From Paracoccaceae bacterium (GTDB lineage Bacteria > Pseudomonadota > Alphaproteobacteria > Rhodobacterales > Rhodobacteraceae), in NCBI GenBank assembly GCA_024742405.1, contig JANSYP010000001.1, positions 1-64,000 on the forward strand: DNA of 64,000 nucleotides, written 5' to 3'. Position 1 is the first letter of the stretch. Each line of letters starts with the position of its first letter. Both the position numbers and the translations under genes were made by a program. The notes beneath the pieces are model-generated. The model was not told where the DNA came from, did no database searches, and saw nothing but the letters and a program-made list of their open reading frames with translations. This document shows positions 1-8,164 of the stretch, piece by piece.

Positions 1-138
1 GCTCGTCCCGGAACCGGGCGTCGAAGCCCTCGACGTCGCCGGTCTCCCAAGGCTGCCTGGTTCGATGAAGGCGGTTCTGGCGCCGGCCGCAGTGATCCAG
101 GCCCGAACGTCCATGGCCACGAACGCGGGGCCGCCGTC

Positions 139-160
139 CATTGTGCTTGAACCAATGGCG
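139..160 (-). repeat. Hairpin-type insert, copy 1
   Basis: Read on the minus strand it begins CGCCATTGGTTCAAG and ends CACAATG. It is a perfect 22-bp inverted match to 237-258. It sits directly before the transposase codons for GPAFVAMDV, where SDN would be expected. Confidence 0.7.
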
Positions 161-236
161 CTCAATGGACTTGCCCTTCTTCTCCGTGCGGATCCACTCG
201 ATGCACGCACGCCGCCGGGCGGGGTGAGGAATTGTG

Positions 237-258
237 CGCCATTGGTTCAAGCACAATG
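237..258 (+). repeat. Hairpin-type insert, copy 2 (inverted to copy 1)
   Basis: Begins CGCCATTGGTTCAAG on the plus strand and matches 139-160 in reverse complement over 22 of 22 bases. It lies between the orfA end (AARGNF) and the orfB start (ARRRACI) of the IS3 remnant. Confidence 0.7.
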
Positions 259-463
259 ACGCATGAAGTTTCCCCGGGCAGCTTGCTTCAGAACAAGGGC
301 GTCCAGCGTCAGGTCTAGAGACGCGCAGCCGCGTGGGCCGGTGTCTCTCGGACCCTTGGCGTTCCACTGGCAAGCTTTCCTTCTGAAGCCGCTTGAGGTC
401 CTTCCGCTGGTCGGTTCCCATCCCGCCATACTGCTTGCGACACCGGTAACAGGTCTGCTCACC

Positions 464-510
464 CGCCCATTGTTCTCGGACCGTCGTCAGCGGCGCTCAA
501 GCCGGTGGCG
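464..510 (-). repeat. Hairpin-type insert, copies 3 and 4 side by side
   Basis: Two partial matches lie next to each other. 464-482 reads GGTCCGAGAACAATGGGCG on the minus strand and 491-510 reads CGCCACCGGCTTGAGCGCCG on the minus strand. Together they add roughly 74 nt to orfA between IREV and EQTCYR, which is about twice the 37 nt seen at single sites. Copy boundaries are uncertain. Confidence 0.5.
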
Positions 511-1363
511 CGCCCGCTGCCACCCGGACAGCGGCGGGTTGCGGACCTCGCGGATCGCATCCACCCGCGCCATGCCCTGGCCGACAAGCGCATGAACATG
601 CCGCAACGTCCGAACGATCTCCGCGGGCTCGTGCCGCTTGTTCGCCATTCCGGGTCCTCCGTTTCCTGAACATAACGGGGGACCAATCCAGATCATGAGG
701 CGCAGCACCCGTTCGCATGGGGCGACACGCACACCGCTGGGCCGGGGCCGACCAAAAGCGGCATCGACTACAGCCGCGGGGACTGTCCGGTCGCTGCATG
801 AATCGCCCAACCTTCTCGCTGGCCGCCGAACAAGTCCCACATATACTTTGATGCTACTCCGAACCAAAAGGTGTCTAGACCCCTTCTCCTGGGCCACTGA
901 TTGGCTACTTCTCTAATTTGGTTTCCGGAACTGGTGGCCGCATGTTGAGTGCCTGATGCGGACGGGTGTGGTTGTACTGTCTAAGCCAGTGATTGATGAC
1001 GACCTGAGCTTGCTTGGTCGTCGTGAACCACTCCGCGTTGAGAACCTCCCGTCGTAATGTCCCATTGAACCGCTCGTTGTATCCGTTCTCCCAGGGTGAT
1101 CCCGGATAGATGCGGATCAGCTTGATGCCAACGCGTCGAAGCCAGCCCTGCATCGCCTCTGCTGCGAACTCGGGGCCGTTATCGGATCGGATATACTCTG
1201 GCGAACCGTGCCTCAGCAGGAGCGGATAGAGTGCCTCGAGAACGTCGTCGGCTCCCATCTTGGTGCGGACCACAATAGCCAAGGCCTCCCGCGTGAACTC
1301 GCCTAGAACCGTGAGCATCTTGTAGCTCCGACCATTGCTGAGCTTGTCGTGCACGAAGTCGTT

Positions 1364-1389
1364 CGCCAATGTCACTCGGACCGGTGGCG
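1364..1389 (-). repeat. Hairpin-type insert, copy 5
   Basis: Arms CGCCA and TGGCG with core GGTCCGAG, read on the minus strand. It separates VWG from DFVHDK in the transposase core. Between these codons there are 43 nt where IS3 relatives usually have two codons, so the net gain is about 37 nt (an estimate from family knowledge). Confidence 0.65.
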
Positions 1390-1504
1390 TGACTTGGCTC
1401 ACCCCAAACATGGTTCGGATGGGTGGGCCTCAAGCAGATGATAGAGCGATCTTTGTGGTAGAGCTTGTGTCGCTGAGGGAGCAGCAGCCCTTCCTCACGC
1501 CGCT

Positions 1505-1529
1505 CGCCATTTTCCTCGGACCAATGGCG
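1505..1529 (-). repeat. Hairpin-type insert, copy 6
   Basis: Minus-strand reading starts CGCCATTGGTCCGAG and ends AATGGCG, giving a 7-bp stem. It separates KKVER from REEGLLLP in orfB. There are 43 nt where two codons are usual, so the net gain is again about 37 nt. A possible AGC direct repeat flanks it. Confidence 0.65.
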
Positions 1530-1598
1530 GATCAGTGGCTCTCCGTTCGACTTTCTTGTGATTGACTTTCCAGCCCTTAACGCGAAGCAACTCGTCGT

Positions 1599-1623
1599 CC
1601 ATTGGTTGCTCGAACCAATGGCG
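1599..1623 (-). repeat. Hairpin-type insert, copy 7
   Basis: Contains a perfect 9-bp stem, CCATTGGTT / AACCAATGG, with loop GCTCG. It separates GYRKVV from ELLRVKGW in orfB. The simplest reconstruction removes exactly 37 nt and restores the frame. Confidence 0.7.
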
Positions 1624-1826
1624 CAACCAGGACGACCTTGCGATAGCCGTACCGACTGTACTGCTTTGCCAAACGGATGATCGCCAGCCGCAGGGTATCG
1701 TCATCTCTCAGGGCTGGTTGATATTTAGGGAGCTTCGCGCCAGGCCAATCACCCGGCACGTCCGTCGCTCAGACGTGGCGAGCTTCTGGCGTGTGTGAAT
1801 GACGGCCGGACGGAGCTCCTCTGTGG

Positions 1827-2120
1827 TCAGGCCCTGGGCTTTGGGTGGTTCAAGCTTTCCTTGAGGATGAGCTTGTCCAGTTCAAGCTCGGCGACGATTC
1901 TCTTCAGCCGGGCGTTCTCTTTCTCTAGGCTCTTCATCTCCGACAATTGCGCGCATCCCATACCGCCAAACCGCTTCCGCCAGTTGTAGTTGGTCGCATC
2001 GCTGATCCCGACGCTACGACAAGCCAACGCTACGTCATCGCCCGTTGTCAGCTTAAGCTCGATCTCACGCAGCAGCTTCAGCACGTCTTCGTCTGAATGT
2101 CGCTTCCTCGCCATGCCCAA
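1827..2120 (-). CDS. IS3-family transposase orfA
   Basis: A 97-residue helix-turn-helix protein of the HTH_8/IS3 orfA type that binds the element ends. It shows SDEDVLKLLREIELKL, the HTH segment ALACRSVGISDATNYNWRKRFGG, and a coiled-coil tail SLEKENARLKRIVAELELDK. The start at 2120 (MGMARKRHSDED) is followed six bases later by a second ATG; both are near the right end of the element. The frame is intact, unlike the downstream orfB, so the orfA product could still be made, but no working OrfAB fusion can result. Confidence 0.8.
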   Translation of the reverse strand: MGMARKRHSDEDVLKLLREIELKLTTGDDVALACRSVGISDATNYNWRKRFGGMGCAQLSEMKSLEKENARLKRIVAELELDKLILKESLNHPKPRA

Positions 2121-2169
2121 TCCCCCTCTCGCGCCCAGTCTAATGGCCCAGGTTTAGGGGGGAAGGACA

Positions 2170-2947
2170 ATCTCGGACCTGTTCCGCGGCGGGCATCTGC
2201 TTGTGTTGTTGCTCGCCCTCACATTGGCGGTCATGGTCCTGCGAAATGTCATTGGACTGATCAGTGTGACGCTTTTCGGCCTGCCAAGCGCCACCTTTGT
2301 CCTTGTGTGCTCCGCCTCATTGATTGGGGCCACGGCGCGGCCACAGCCCGGGGACCGCAGGTTTAAGATCAGGAAAGCCCCGACAACCTGATCAACCATG
2401 TGAGCCCTATGCGAGGCATGTTGGCTGTGCGTGTCGCTATTTTGCTGGGCTTTATCTGGCGTCCCGCTATCATCGACGCGGGCCAGAAGCTTCCGCTCTT
2501 CGTCCCCTGTCCTCTTTTGGGCATCGCGGCGTCCAATGCCGTTCCCTTTGTTCTCCCAAGGTTTACATGGCCTGCGCGCACCAGCGCGCTGGCCGTCATC
2601 TCGGACTGCTGCCTGTAGGTTTTTCTCGCGGTGTCACTGATGAGCCTGCAGCTCTGGACGCTCACCGAACTTGGCGGTCCCATCCTCGCGGTCCTCTTGA
2701 TGCAAGCAGTCATGACCGTTGCGTTTACTCTGCCGATCTTTTTCCGAGTGATGGGCAGCAACTATCAGGGGGGCGTTTTGAGTGCAGGCTTTACGCTCGT
2801 AGCCAGACCGACAGCAATTTCTAGTATGCCCTCAGTCACAAAGCGCTATGGTTCCGTCCTACTCGCCTTCATAGTGCCGCCACTGGTTTCTGCGTTTTTT
2901 TGGATCTCGCCAATGCGGTCATCATCCAGATCTTTGTCGGCCTCTAG
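2170..2947 (+). pseudogene. gltS-type sodium/glutamate symporter, N-terminally truncated and frameshifted
   Basis: The plus strand holds a patchwork of GltS-like membrane segments in three frames. Near the start are VLRNVIGLISVTLFGLPSA and then SASLIG followed, after a frameshift near 2325, by GHGAATARGPQV, the conserved GGHG region. Later come LPLFVPCPLLGI, SLQLWTLTELGGPILAVLLM, MTVAFTLPIFFRVMGSNYQ and SVTKRYGS. The C-terminal LANAVIIQIFVGL appears only after another shift near 2895. The left part is cut off at the IS3 right end (2169). The stop TAG at 2945-2947 abuts the BCCT start. The gene would have imported glutamate with sodium; it is clearly inactive. Confidence 0.75.
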
Positions 2948-4447
2948 ATGACACGCGCCCGCAGCCTCCTTGTTGCGTCGCTCCTGACCATCTCGGTTGT
3001 CGGGACCTGGGGTGTATTGGACTCGGCTGGCCTTGTCCGCTTTGCCTCGGATGTTGTGAGCCGGTATTTCGAAAGCCGCGGCTGGTTTGTGATGCTTTCG
3101 GTCTCGGGCATGTTGTTTCTGTGCATCTGGCTGGCGTTTTCCCCCTATGGCGATATTCGGCTGGGCGCAGATGACGACAGGCCGGAGTTTTCGACCCCCT
3201 CCTGGATCGCTATGCTGTTTGCAGCAGGCATGGGCGTTGGGTTGCTGTTCTGGGCAGTAGCGGAACCCCTGACGCACTACGCCTTTGCAAGCGAACTGAT
3301 GCCGCCGCCCATCGCCGCTCAACAGGCGCTGCTTGCCACGAACTTCCATTGGGGCATCCACGCCTGGGCGATCTACGGCACAACTGCACTGACCATCGCC
3401 TATTTCACTTTCCGCAGGGGCGCTCCAATGCTGGTGAGTGGGCCTATTGAGGCGCTGTTTCCGGAGGAACGCTGGGCCAGGATCGTCGGGTGGCTCTCGG
3501 ATTTCATGGCGATCGTGGCCATTGCGATCGGTGTCGGGGGGTCGATTGCCATGGGGGTGTTCCAAGTCGCCGATGGTGTCGATGTGATGCTCGGGGGCGA
3601 GAAAGCGTCGAACGCGTTGGTGGCCGTGATCTTTGCGATCATGGTTGCAGCCTATTTGCCGCCGCTGCTGGTCGATCTCGGCGCAGGCATGGCGCGCCTG
3701 TCGAGTACGGCGATGATCATCGCAATCGCTCTTGTCCTTTACACGGTTGTCCTGGGCCCAACTGAGTACCTTCTCAATTCGGTTCTCAACAGTTTCGGCG
3801 ATTACGCCTTTGCGGCGATCCCAAGAGGGTTCCAGACCCTTACGTTCTACGGAGACGATCTGACGACCTGGTTCCAAGACTGGACACTGACCTACATGGT
3901 TTGGTGGATTGCATGGGGCCCATTTGTCGGGGTCTTCATCGCGCGCATCTCCAAAGGCCGAACGATCCGCGAGTTTGTCTTGGGTGTGCTGATCGGACCA
4001 ACACTGTTCTCGCTGATCTGGTTCGGCGCGTTCGGCGGCATAGGCCTCTTTGATGCTTTGAACGGAAACGGCGAGCTTCTCGCCTTGACTGCGAGCAATG
4101 TCGAACGGGTGACATTTGCGCTTCTGGAGCGCCTCCCACTGCCCGCGGTGACGACACTCGCCACCATCCTCGCCGCTTTCCTCTTTATCGTCACCAGCGT
4201 TGTCAGCGCCGCTTTCGTTCTGGGCACGTTTTCATCCGGCGGCGATCCTGACCCGAGCCCGAGGATCCGCTTTATCTGGGGCCTTCTGCTTGGTCTTCTG
4301 GGGGCAGCGATGATCCTGTCGGGTTCCATCGACGCGATCAAGAAACTGATCGCCATCGGCGCGCTGCCCTTTGTCTTTGTCAGCGTCTTGCTCTGCATCT
4401 GTTTGATCCGAGGGCTGCGCCAAGAGGTCCGAAATGCTGGTCGGTGA
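2948..4447 (+). CDS. BCCT-family (betaine/choline/carnitine) transporter
   Basis: An intact 499-residue inner-membrane secondary transporter for trimethylammonium-type compatible solutes, driven by sodium or protons. The family signature GMGVGLLFWAVAEPLTHY lies at about residues 94-111, and the substrate-box region YMVWWIAWGPFVGVFIARIS at about 318-337 is followed by GRTIREF. About twelve hydrophobic segments are visible. There is no long C-terminal regulatory tail. The ATG at 2948 touches the stop of the gltS remnant, so it may once have been cotranscribed with it. It is the only large undamaged host gene in the first 15 kb. The exact substrate cannot be told from sequence alone. Confidence 0.9.
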   Translation: MTRARSLLVASLLTISVVGTWGVLDSAGLVRFASDVVSRYFESRGWFVMLSVSGMLFLCIWLAFSPYGDIRLGADDDRPEFSTPSWIAMLFAAGMGVGLLFWAVAEPLTHYAFASELMPPPIAAQQALLATNFHWGIHAWAIYGTTALTIAYFTFRRGAPMLVSGPIEALFPEERWARIVGWLSDFMAIVAIAIGVGGSIAMGVFQVADGVDVMLGGEKASNALVAVIFAIMVAAYLPPLLVDLGAGMARLSSTAMIIAIALVLYTVVLGPTEYLLNSVLNSFGDYAFAAIPRGFQTLTFYGDDLTTWFQDWTLTYMVWWIAWGPFVGVFIARISKGRTIREFVLGVLIGPTLFSLIWFGAFGGIGLFDALNGNGELLALTASNVERVTFALLERLPLPAVTTLATILAAFLFIVTSVVSAAFVLGTFSSGGDPDPSPRIRFIWGLLLGLLGAAMILSGSIDAIKKLIAIGALPFVFVSVLLCICLIRGLRQEVRNAGR

Positions 4448-4523
4448 GGCGATTGATACGGTTCTGAACCTTACGACCTTCGCCTTTGTCGGGGCGATGG
4501 TCTGGCTGCTCATCCGGCGGTGA
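4434..4523 (+). CDS. 29-residue single-span membrane peptide overlapping the BCCT stop
   Basis: ATG at 4434 lies 14 bases inside the end of the BCCT gene in another frame and reads MLVGEAIDTV, then a hydrophobic stretch LTTFAFVGAMVWLLI, then RR and stop at 4521-4523. An AGAGG ribosome site sits seven bases before the ATG. The overlap, the good ribosome site and the single transmembrane span with a positive C-terminal end suggest a translationally coupled small partner of the transporter. By analogy, some NSS-family transporters have small membrane subunits. No homologue is known to me; the function is inferred. Confidence 0.5.
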   Translation: MLVGEAIDTVLNLTTFAFVGAMVWLLIRR

Positions 4524-4899
4524 CCAAGTGCGCCGGATCTAAGCTGTAGCGAAGGTCTGACATCAACGGGGCTTCGTTGATCTGTTGCGACGGTCCGATA
4601 CCCTAAGCGATGCTTCGGGACCCCGCATGAAATGCCAATAAAGATCCTCCAGGCCGTCATTCCGAGTGTCTTGAAGCTGCCTCTCGACCAACGTCCTGCG
4701 TGGATGGCTCCTGCATGGCAAGGGGTGAACGAGGATTGGCGCGCCATTTCAGAAGCGGTCTTGTGTCCGGCCTGTTCGCGCGGTCATGACCTCTGGCCCT
4801 GATGGCAGCCGCAGATCAGGGTCCTGACTGCTGTGCGGGCAGCGGTGCCCGGGACGTTCGGCGGAGTGTCCTGATCGTTGCGGCTGAAGGGGACACCAT
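4524..4899. other. Intergenic stretch without a recognisable gene
   Basis: Some 376 bases between the BCCT unit and the IS110 remnant. No open frame has a recognisable motif, ribosome site or family resemblance. No strong hairpin was noticed. Confidence 0.5.
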
Positions 4900-5553
4900 C
4901 ACACCGTGGGTCCCGCTGTCTCTGGTGCCCCGTCGCGCTCAGGCTGCGTGTCGCTTGCGGGGTCGCCTTTCGTCGGCACGGCCCACATGATCCTGGCGGT
5001 TTTGTGCGCCATGGCGGTTGTGGCGAGACGGGCCGGTTTGCGGTGCAGCAGGTCGGCGCGCCGGGGATCGGCGTGGTCGGGGCGAGTGGTCACCTGCCCG
5101 ACCCGTGATGTCATGCCGACCACGATAAGCTGGCGCGGACAATGATCGCCCTTCATCGTGATCTTGCCCAGCCGTTCCTTGCCGCTGGAGTGGTTGCGCG
5201 GCGTGAGCCCCAGCCAGCCGGCGAACTCGCGTCCATTTCGGAACGGCCGCCCTGAGCCGACTGTCGCTGCCACTGCCGACGCCGTGACCGGCCCACCGGG
5301 AGGGGCCTGCAAAAGCTGCGCCTGGCGGCCGAGACATGCCTGAATACGCATCGTTTCCCGTACCATCCGAGCCGGTTGTGCCGGTCGACCAGCTGTTGGC
5401 TGAGAACGCGCAGAGCATTTTGGGCGAGCTCGGGCAGGTCTGGACCTGAGCCTGCCGCAACGGCCGATTGAACAGGACCTCGCCGTCCTGCGCGACACCG
5501 CGCGCACGGGCAACGGTCTCCGCCGCATCCAGGCCGACGGCGGTAACCTGCAT
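4900..5553 (-). pseudogene. IS110-family transposase remnant
   Basis: Minus-strand remains of an IS110-type (DEDD/transposase_20) gene. The N-terminus MQVTAVGLDAAETVARARGV and EVLFNRPLRQAQV is followed by a large internal deletion, then ELAQNALRVLSQQLVD in another frame. The C-terminal domain follows with GPVTASAVAATVG, FRNGREFAGWLGLTPRNHSS, LGKITMKGD, LIVVGMTSRV and LLHRKPARLATTAMAHKTAR, the typical end of the family. At least two frameshifts separate these blocks, and roughly 300 bases of the normal gene are absent. Inactive. Confidence 0.75.
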
Positions 5554-6040
5554 GGGGTGGCTCCTCTCGATCGCAGACTATGGCACCTGCACCATCGCGC
5601 ATCGCGACGCCGGGGAGAGGGAGTGTGTTGCAGCCAAGTAGAACTGTCACCCGCTCTGCAAAGTAGAAGTGTCACCAAGAGCGCTGACAGTTGCAAAGCC
5701 TGACACGGCGGAGTCCTCGAATATCGCAGCCCTGGCTGGCTTTGTGGGGGAGGGAAATGGATAGCTTTCAGAGCGGTACAACTGACAGGGCTGAGAGTGC
5801 CGCTTTGCTCATCCGATTGAGCACCAACAGCGGCTTGGCATCTACCGGCCAGGGCTCTCGCTACACTGAACGGGAAAAACACGCTTGGGGTATGGGGTGG
5901 GTCCAGATTGGGAGGGACCTGACGGATCACTCCAGTAAATCTGGTTGTTTTGCTAGAACGAGGCCATGCTCCGACAGGTCACAGCGAGCGATCACGAAGC
6001 CTGGCTGTTGGGTGTCCGTCAAATCAACGCTTCCAGGTAC
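5554..6040. other. Gene-poor stretch
   Basis: About 490 bases with lower GC than the host genes. Open frames here lack ribosome sites and recognisable motifs. No gene is supported. Confidence 0.4.
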
Positions 6041-6493
6041 CTAAAGACTATTTTGGTGCCAGTTTCTCGCCGCCTGCTCGGCTTCTTCCCACTCGACCCA
6101 GTCTTGCCACTCGTTTGCGAACCTGGCTTCAGAGTCGGACTGGCTTCCCCACAAAATGCAATCCAGCACATTGCCAAATGGCGGCGGGAAAATCGTGGCG
6201 ACAAGCACTCCTGCATCGGAGTTCATGCGGATACGTTTCTGCCGCTCACATTGGTCGATGACTTCGCCTAGATTCAGTAGCGGCGAGTTCGCGCTCTGAA
6301 CGACTCTGGCTTCACAAGCGGCAAATACATCGCTGAGCGAAACGTCAGCGTATGCTTTTGCGGGCAACAAAACTATGGCAAAAAAACCAGCAGAAAGAAC
6401 AAGATGCCGCAACAAGGTCCTTTTTCCTTCGTTCAGTTCGGCTACCGAAAGTGGAGAGGTGAAGCAACAAAGTGGTCCCGACGGTTCCGACAT
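6041..6493 (-). CDS. Exported hypothetical protein
   Basis: An open frame of up to 150 codons. The ATG at 6493 leaves about 26 unlikely residues before a clear signal peptide, LLRHLVLSAGFFAIVLLPAKAYA, so a TTG near 6415 (or 6412) is a better start. The mature part begins DVSLSDVFAACEARVV, contains three Cys residues and is rich in charged residues at the end (EWQDWVEWEEAEQAARNW). Base composition is lower in GC than the conserved genes, which suggests acquired DNA. No family was recognised. The signal peptide supports a real gene even though the neighbours are pseudogenes. Confidence 0.5.
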   Translation of the reverse strand: MSEPSGPLCCFTSPLSVAELNEGKRTLLRHLVLSAGFFAIVLLPAKAYADVSLSDVFAACEARVVQSANSPLLNLGEVIDQCERQKRIRMNSDAGVLVATIFPPPFGNVLDCILWGSQSDSEARFANEWQDWVEWEEAEQAARNWHQNSL

Positions 6494-6994
6494 TATCGAA
6501 CTGAGCGAACAACAAGATGTCTGTTGTTTGCGTCACAACAAAGGTGTTGAAGTCACACTCTGCGGGGCAAAGCTTTACGACGCTAGGGTTAGGTCCGCTT
6601 GGTGATGCACTTGGTTTAAGGCTACGGGGATTGCATCCCAAGCCGGTGCTGGCTCCACTTTTTGCAACTTCCGGAGACTTTGGGCGGTTGCAGCGAGTTG
6701 GAGCTGTTCGTTTGCACCTTTGCATCCTGGCAGCCGCATCACTATCACGCCTATGTGTCGCCTCAGGTGGACGAGGAGAGTCTCAGGCTCGGGTTGTCAG
6801 CTGAACTCGGTCTGTCGATCACCAAACGAAGTGGTCCGATCACGCTGGACCGCTCGGATAAGGTCGCCCAGGACCGGAAGCGAATTGCGGCCTCCGGCGG
6901 TCCGGCCAGTACACTCCTTCGACGTCACGGGGTCGCTCTGACCAGCGCGCTGCGCTGCGTAACGGGCCCCGCGACGGCCATTGTCGGGAGCGCC
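6494..6994. other. Gene-poor stretch
   Basis: About 500 bases between the exported hypothetical protein and the binding-protein pseudogene. No frame has recognisable domains. It may be remnant DNA. Confidence 0.4.
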
Positions 6995-7755
6995 TCAGTT
7001 CATCTTCTGCCAGTCGACCAAACCATATTGCGCAAGGATACCGTCTAGCCGCCCATCCTCGCGCATGGCGATCAGCCCACGATCCAGTGCATCGGCATAG
7101 GTCTGAGAAGTCTCTAGCACCGGCGAAAAGGCAACGAAGAGTGAAATCGGGTCCAGGTAACCGGCAAAGCGAAACTGTTCGGACAAACCTTCCTGCTTGA
7201 GCAGGAATGCGATGGTGTCGTGATTATCAATAAACGCATCCATCCGGCCCAATGCGACTTTCTGGAGATTGCGCAGGTCGGTTTTGTCGCCACTCAGATA
7301 CTCGACAGTGCGCCGTATTCGTACCCGGCGATCGCGCCGATGGAGACGCCCTCCAGACTGTCCATACCGCTATAGGTCCAATCGTTGTCCTCGCGGACGA
7401 CAAAGCACTGCTGATCGGTCCCAGTCGGGACGTTTGGCCAGACATAATTGCGGTCTGGGGCCCGCTTGATGTGCAGCACCGCATCCTGCCGCCCAATGCT
7501 GACCTCCTGCAATTGGCGGCTGAAGGGGAGCGGCTGGAAGACGACATCGAACCCCTGATCGGCCAACGCGTCACGCACCAATTCGACCGCAAAGCCCGGG
7601 CGATCGGGCAGCAGCACCTCGTCGGCATCCGTACAGATATGAGGACACCACGAGGAGTAGGCGACGCGCACTGGTTCGGCACCGGCAACGCCGGCCATCA
7701 GGGACAGGCCTGTGAACGCAGTCGCACTCAGAACGGCTCGGAATGGGTCAGGCAT
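6995..7755 (-). pseudogene. Amino-acid-type ABC substrate-binding protein (SBP_bac_3), one frameshift
   Basis: The ATG at 7755 follows GGAGG and encodes a signal peptide (MPDPFRAVLSATAFTGLSLM then AGVAGA). The SBP family 3 fold begins with EPVRVAYSSWCPHICTD and continues to IGAIAGYEYGAL. Near 7309 the frame slips, and translation would stop after SSI. The alternative frame continues with TVEYLSGDKTDLRNLQKVAL, GRMDAFIDNHDTIAFLL and ends DGILAQYGLVDW. Joined, the two parts give about 253 residues, normal for the family. It lies 64 bases after the STAS gene and is the last gene of a minus-strand group, probably as a periplasmic sensor. A single-base error cannot be excluded for this gene alone. 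Confidence 0.7.
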
Positions 7756-7819
7756 TGCATCCTCCAGTGGTGGTTTTCACAAAGCGCCGACCCGCCTGGG
7801 CAGACACTCGGCCGAGGCC

Positions 7820-8164
7820 TCACATCAGTCCGACCCGCGCGTCGTCTTCGTTCAGACGCACATCCTGAATTGACGTGAAGCCCGAGATCTCGACGGTTTC
7901 CCGAACGAGACCATTCAAGCCGAACACACGCAGGGCGCGGCCCCGGCGGCTCAATTATTTTGCGATGTTCAGCATGACACGCAGGCCGGCGCTGGCGACG
8001 AAGGTCACTTTGCCCAAATCGACCAGGACATCCGTCGGGTTATGCTCGATGAGGCGCGTCATCGCCTGCTCGAAGACCTGGGAGTTGGTGGAATCTATCT
8101 TGCCGACCGGGCGGATCAGCGAAAGGCTGTCCTCTGTCGTGATCTCCATGCCTGTCATGTCCAT
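7820..8164 (-). pseudogene. STAS-domain anti-sigma-factor antagonist with an in-frame ochre stop
   Basis: The likely start is ATG 8164 (MDMTGMEITTEDS), overlapping the end of the phosphatase gene by 10 bases. The STAS fold shows LIRPVGKIDSTNSQVFEQAM, then DVLVDLGKVTFVASAGLRVM, where the Ser in ASAGL is the usual phosphorylation site. TAA at 7955-7957 stops the reading after LNIAK. The same frame then continues without another stop as LSRRGRALRVFGLNGLV and RETVEISGFTSIQDV, the normal end of a STAS domain, to TGA at 7820. The full reading is 114 codons. A single CAA-to-TAA change explains the lesion. In RsbU/RsbV/RsbW-type switching this protein would be the phosphatase substrate. Confidence 0.75.

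Larger units (their letters stand above)
1..648 (-). pseudogene. IS3-family transposase remnant 1 (orfA plus fragments of orfB)
   Basis: This is a broken IS3-family element read on the minus strand. orfA begins at 648 with MANKRHEPAEIVRTLRHV, the usual start of one IS3 orfA group, and is interrupted around 464-530. It resumes as CYRCRKQYGGMGTDQRK and ends near 260 with a helix like LDALVLKQAARGNF. A short piece of orfB start (ARRRACIEWIRTEKK) lies at about 161-236, then the reading jumps to GPAFVAMDVRAW in the DDE domain at about 40-136. The catalytic core between these is missing. The element runs off the left edge. Short hairpin repeats sit at each break point. It cannot encode an active transposase. 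Family assignment is from the peptide motifs; the exact IS group is not determined. Confidence 0.75.
905..1826 (-). pseudogene. IS3-family orfB (DDE integrase core), disrupted
   Basis: Reading on the minus strand: an N-terminal piece (ALRDDDTLRLAIIRLAKQY, SRYGYRKV) around 1630-1720, then ELLRVKGWKVNHKKVER at about 1545-1598, then REEGLLLPQRHKL at 1455-1500, then the rve core from 1411 to 905. The core shows DFVHDKLSNGRSYKML, the second Asp in RSDNGPEFAAEAM, and PGSPWENGYNERFNGTLR with the catalytic Glu. Each junction falls on a short hairpin insert that shifts frame, so no continuous protein of about 280-300 residues can be made. The 168-residue open 3' part retains two acidic residues and an altered stretch before the first. 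Confidence 0.75.
872..2169 (-). mobile_element. IS3-family element 2, full length but inactivated
   Basis: The ends form an imperfect terminal inverted repeat. The left end starts TGTCTAGACCCC and the right end, on the minus strand, starts TGTCCTTCCCCC; both then share CCTGGGCCA. The element is about 1.3 kb and carries orfA (1827-2120) and orfB (about 905-1826) on the minus strand. orfB is interrupted by three short hairpin inserts. Taking them out would leave about 1.19 kb, normal for IS3 elements. No matching target duplication is visible; the right end abuts a gltS remnant that lacks its N-terminus, so the insertion or a linked deletion may have truncated that gene. Confidence 0.75.

Noticed and set aside
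6995-7755. Two separate binding-protein genes
   Set aside because: The two halves together make one normal SBP_bac_3 protein; one frameshift explains the split.
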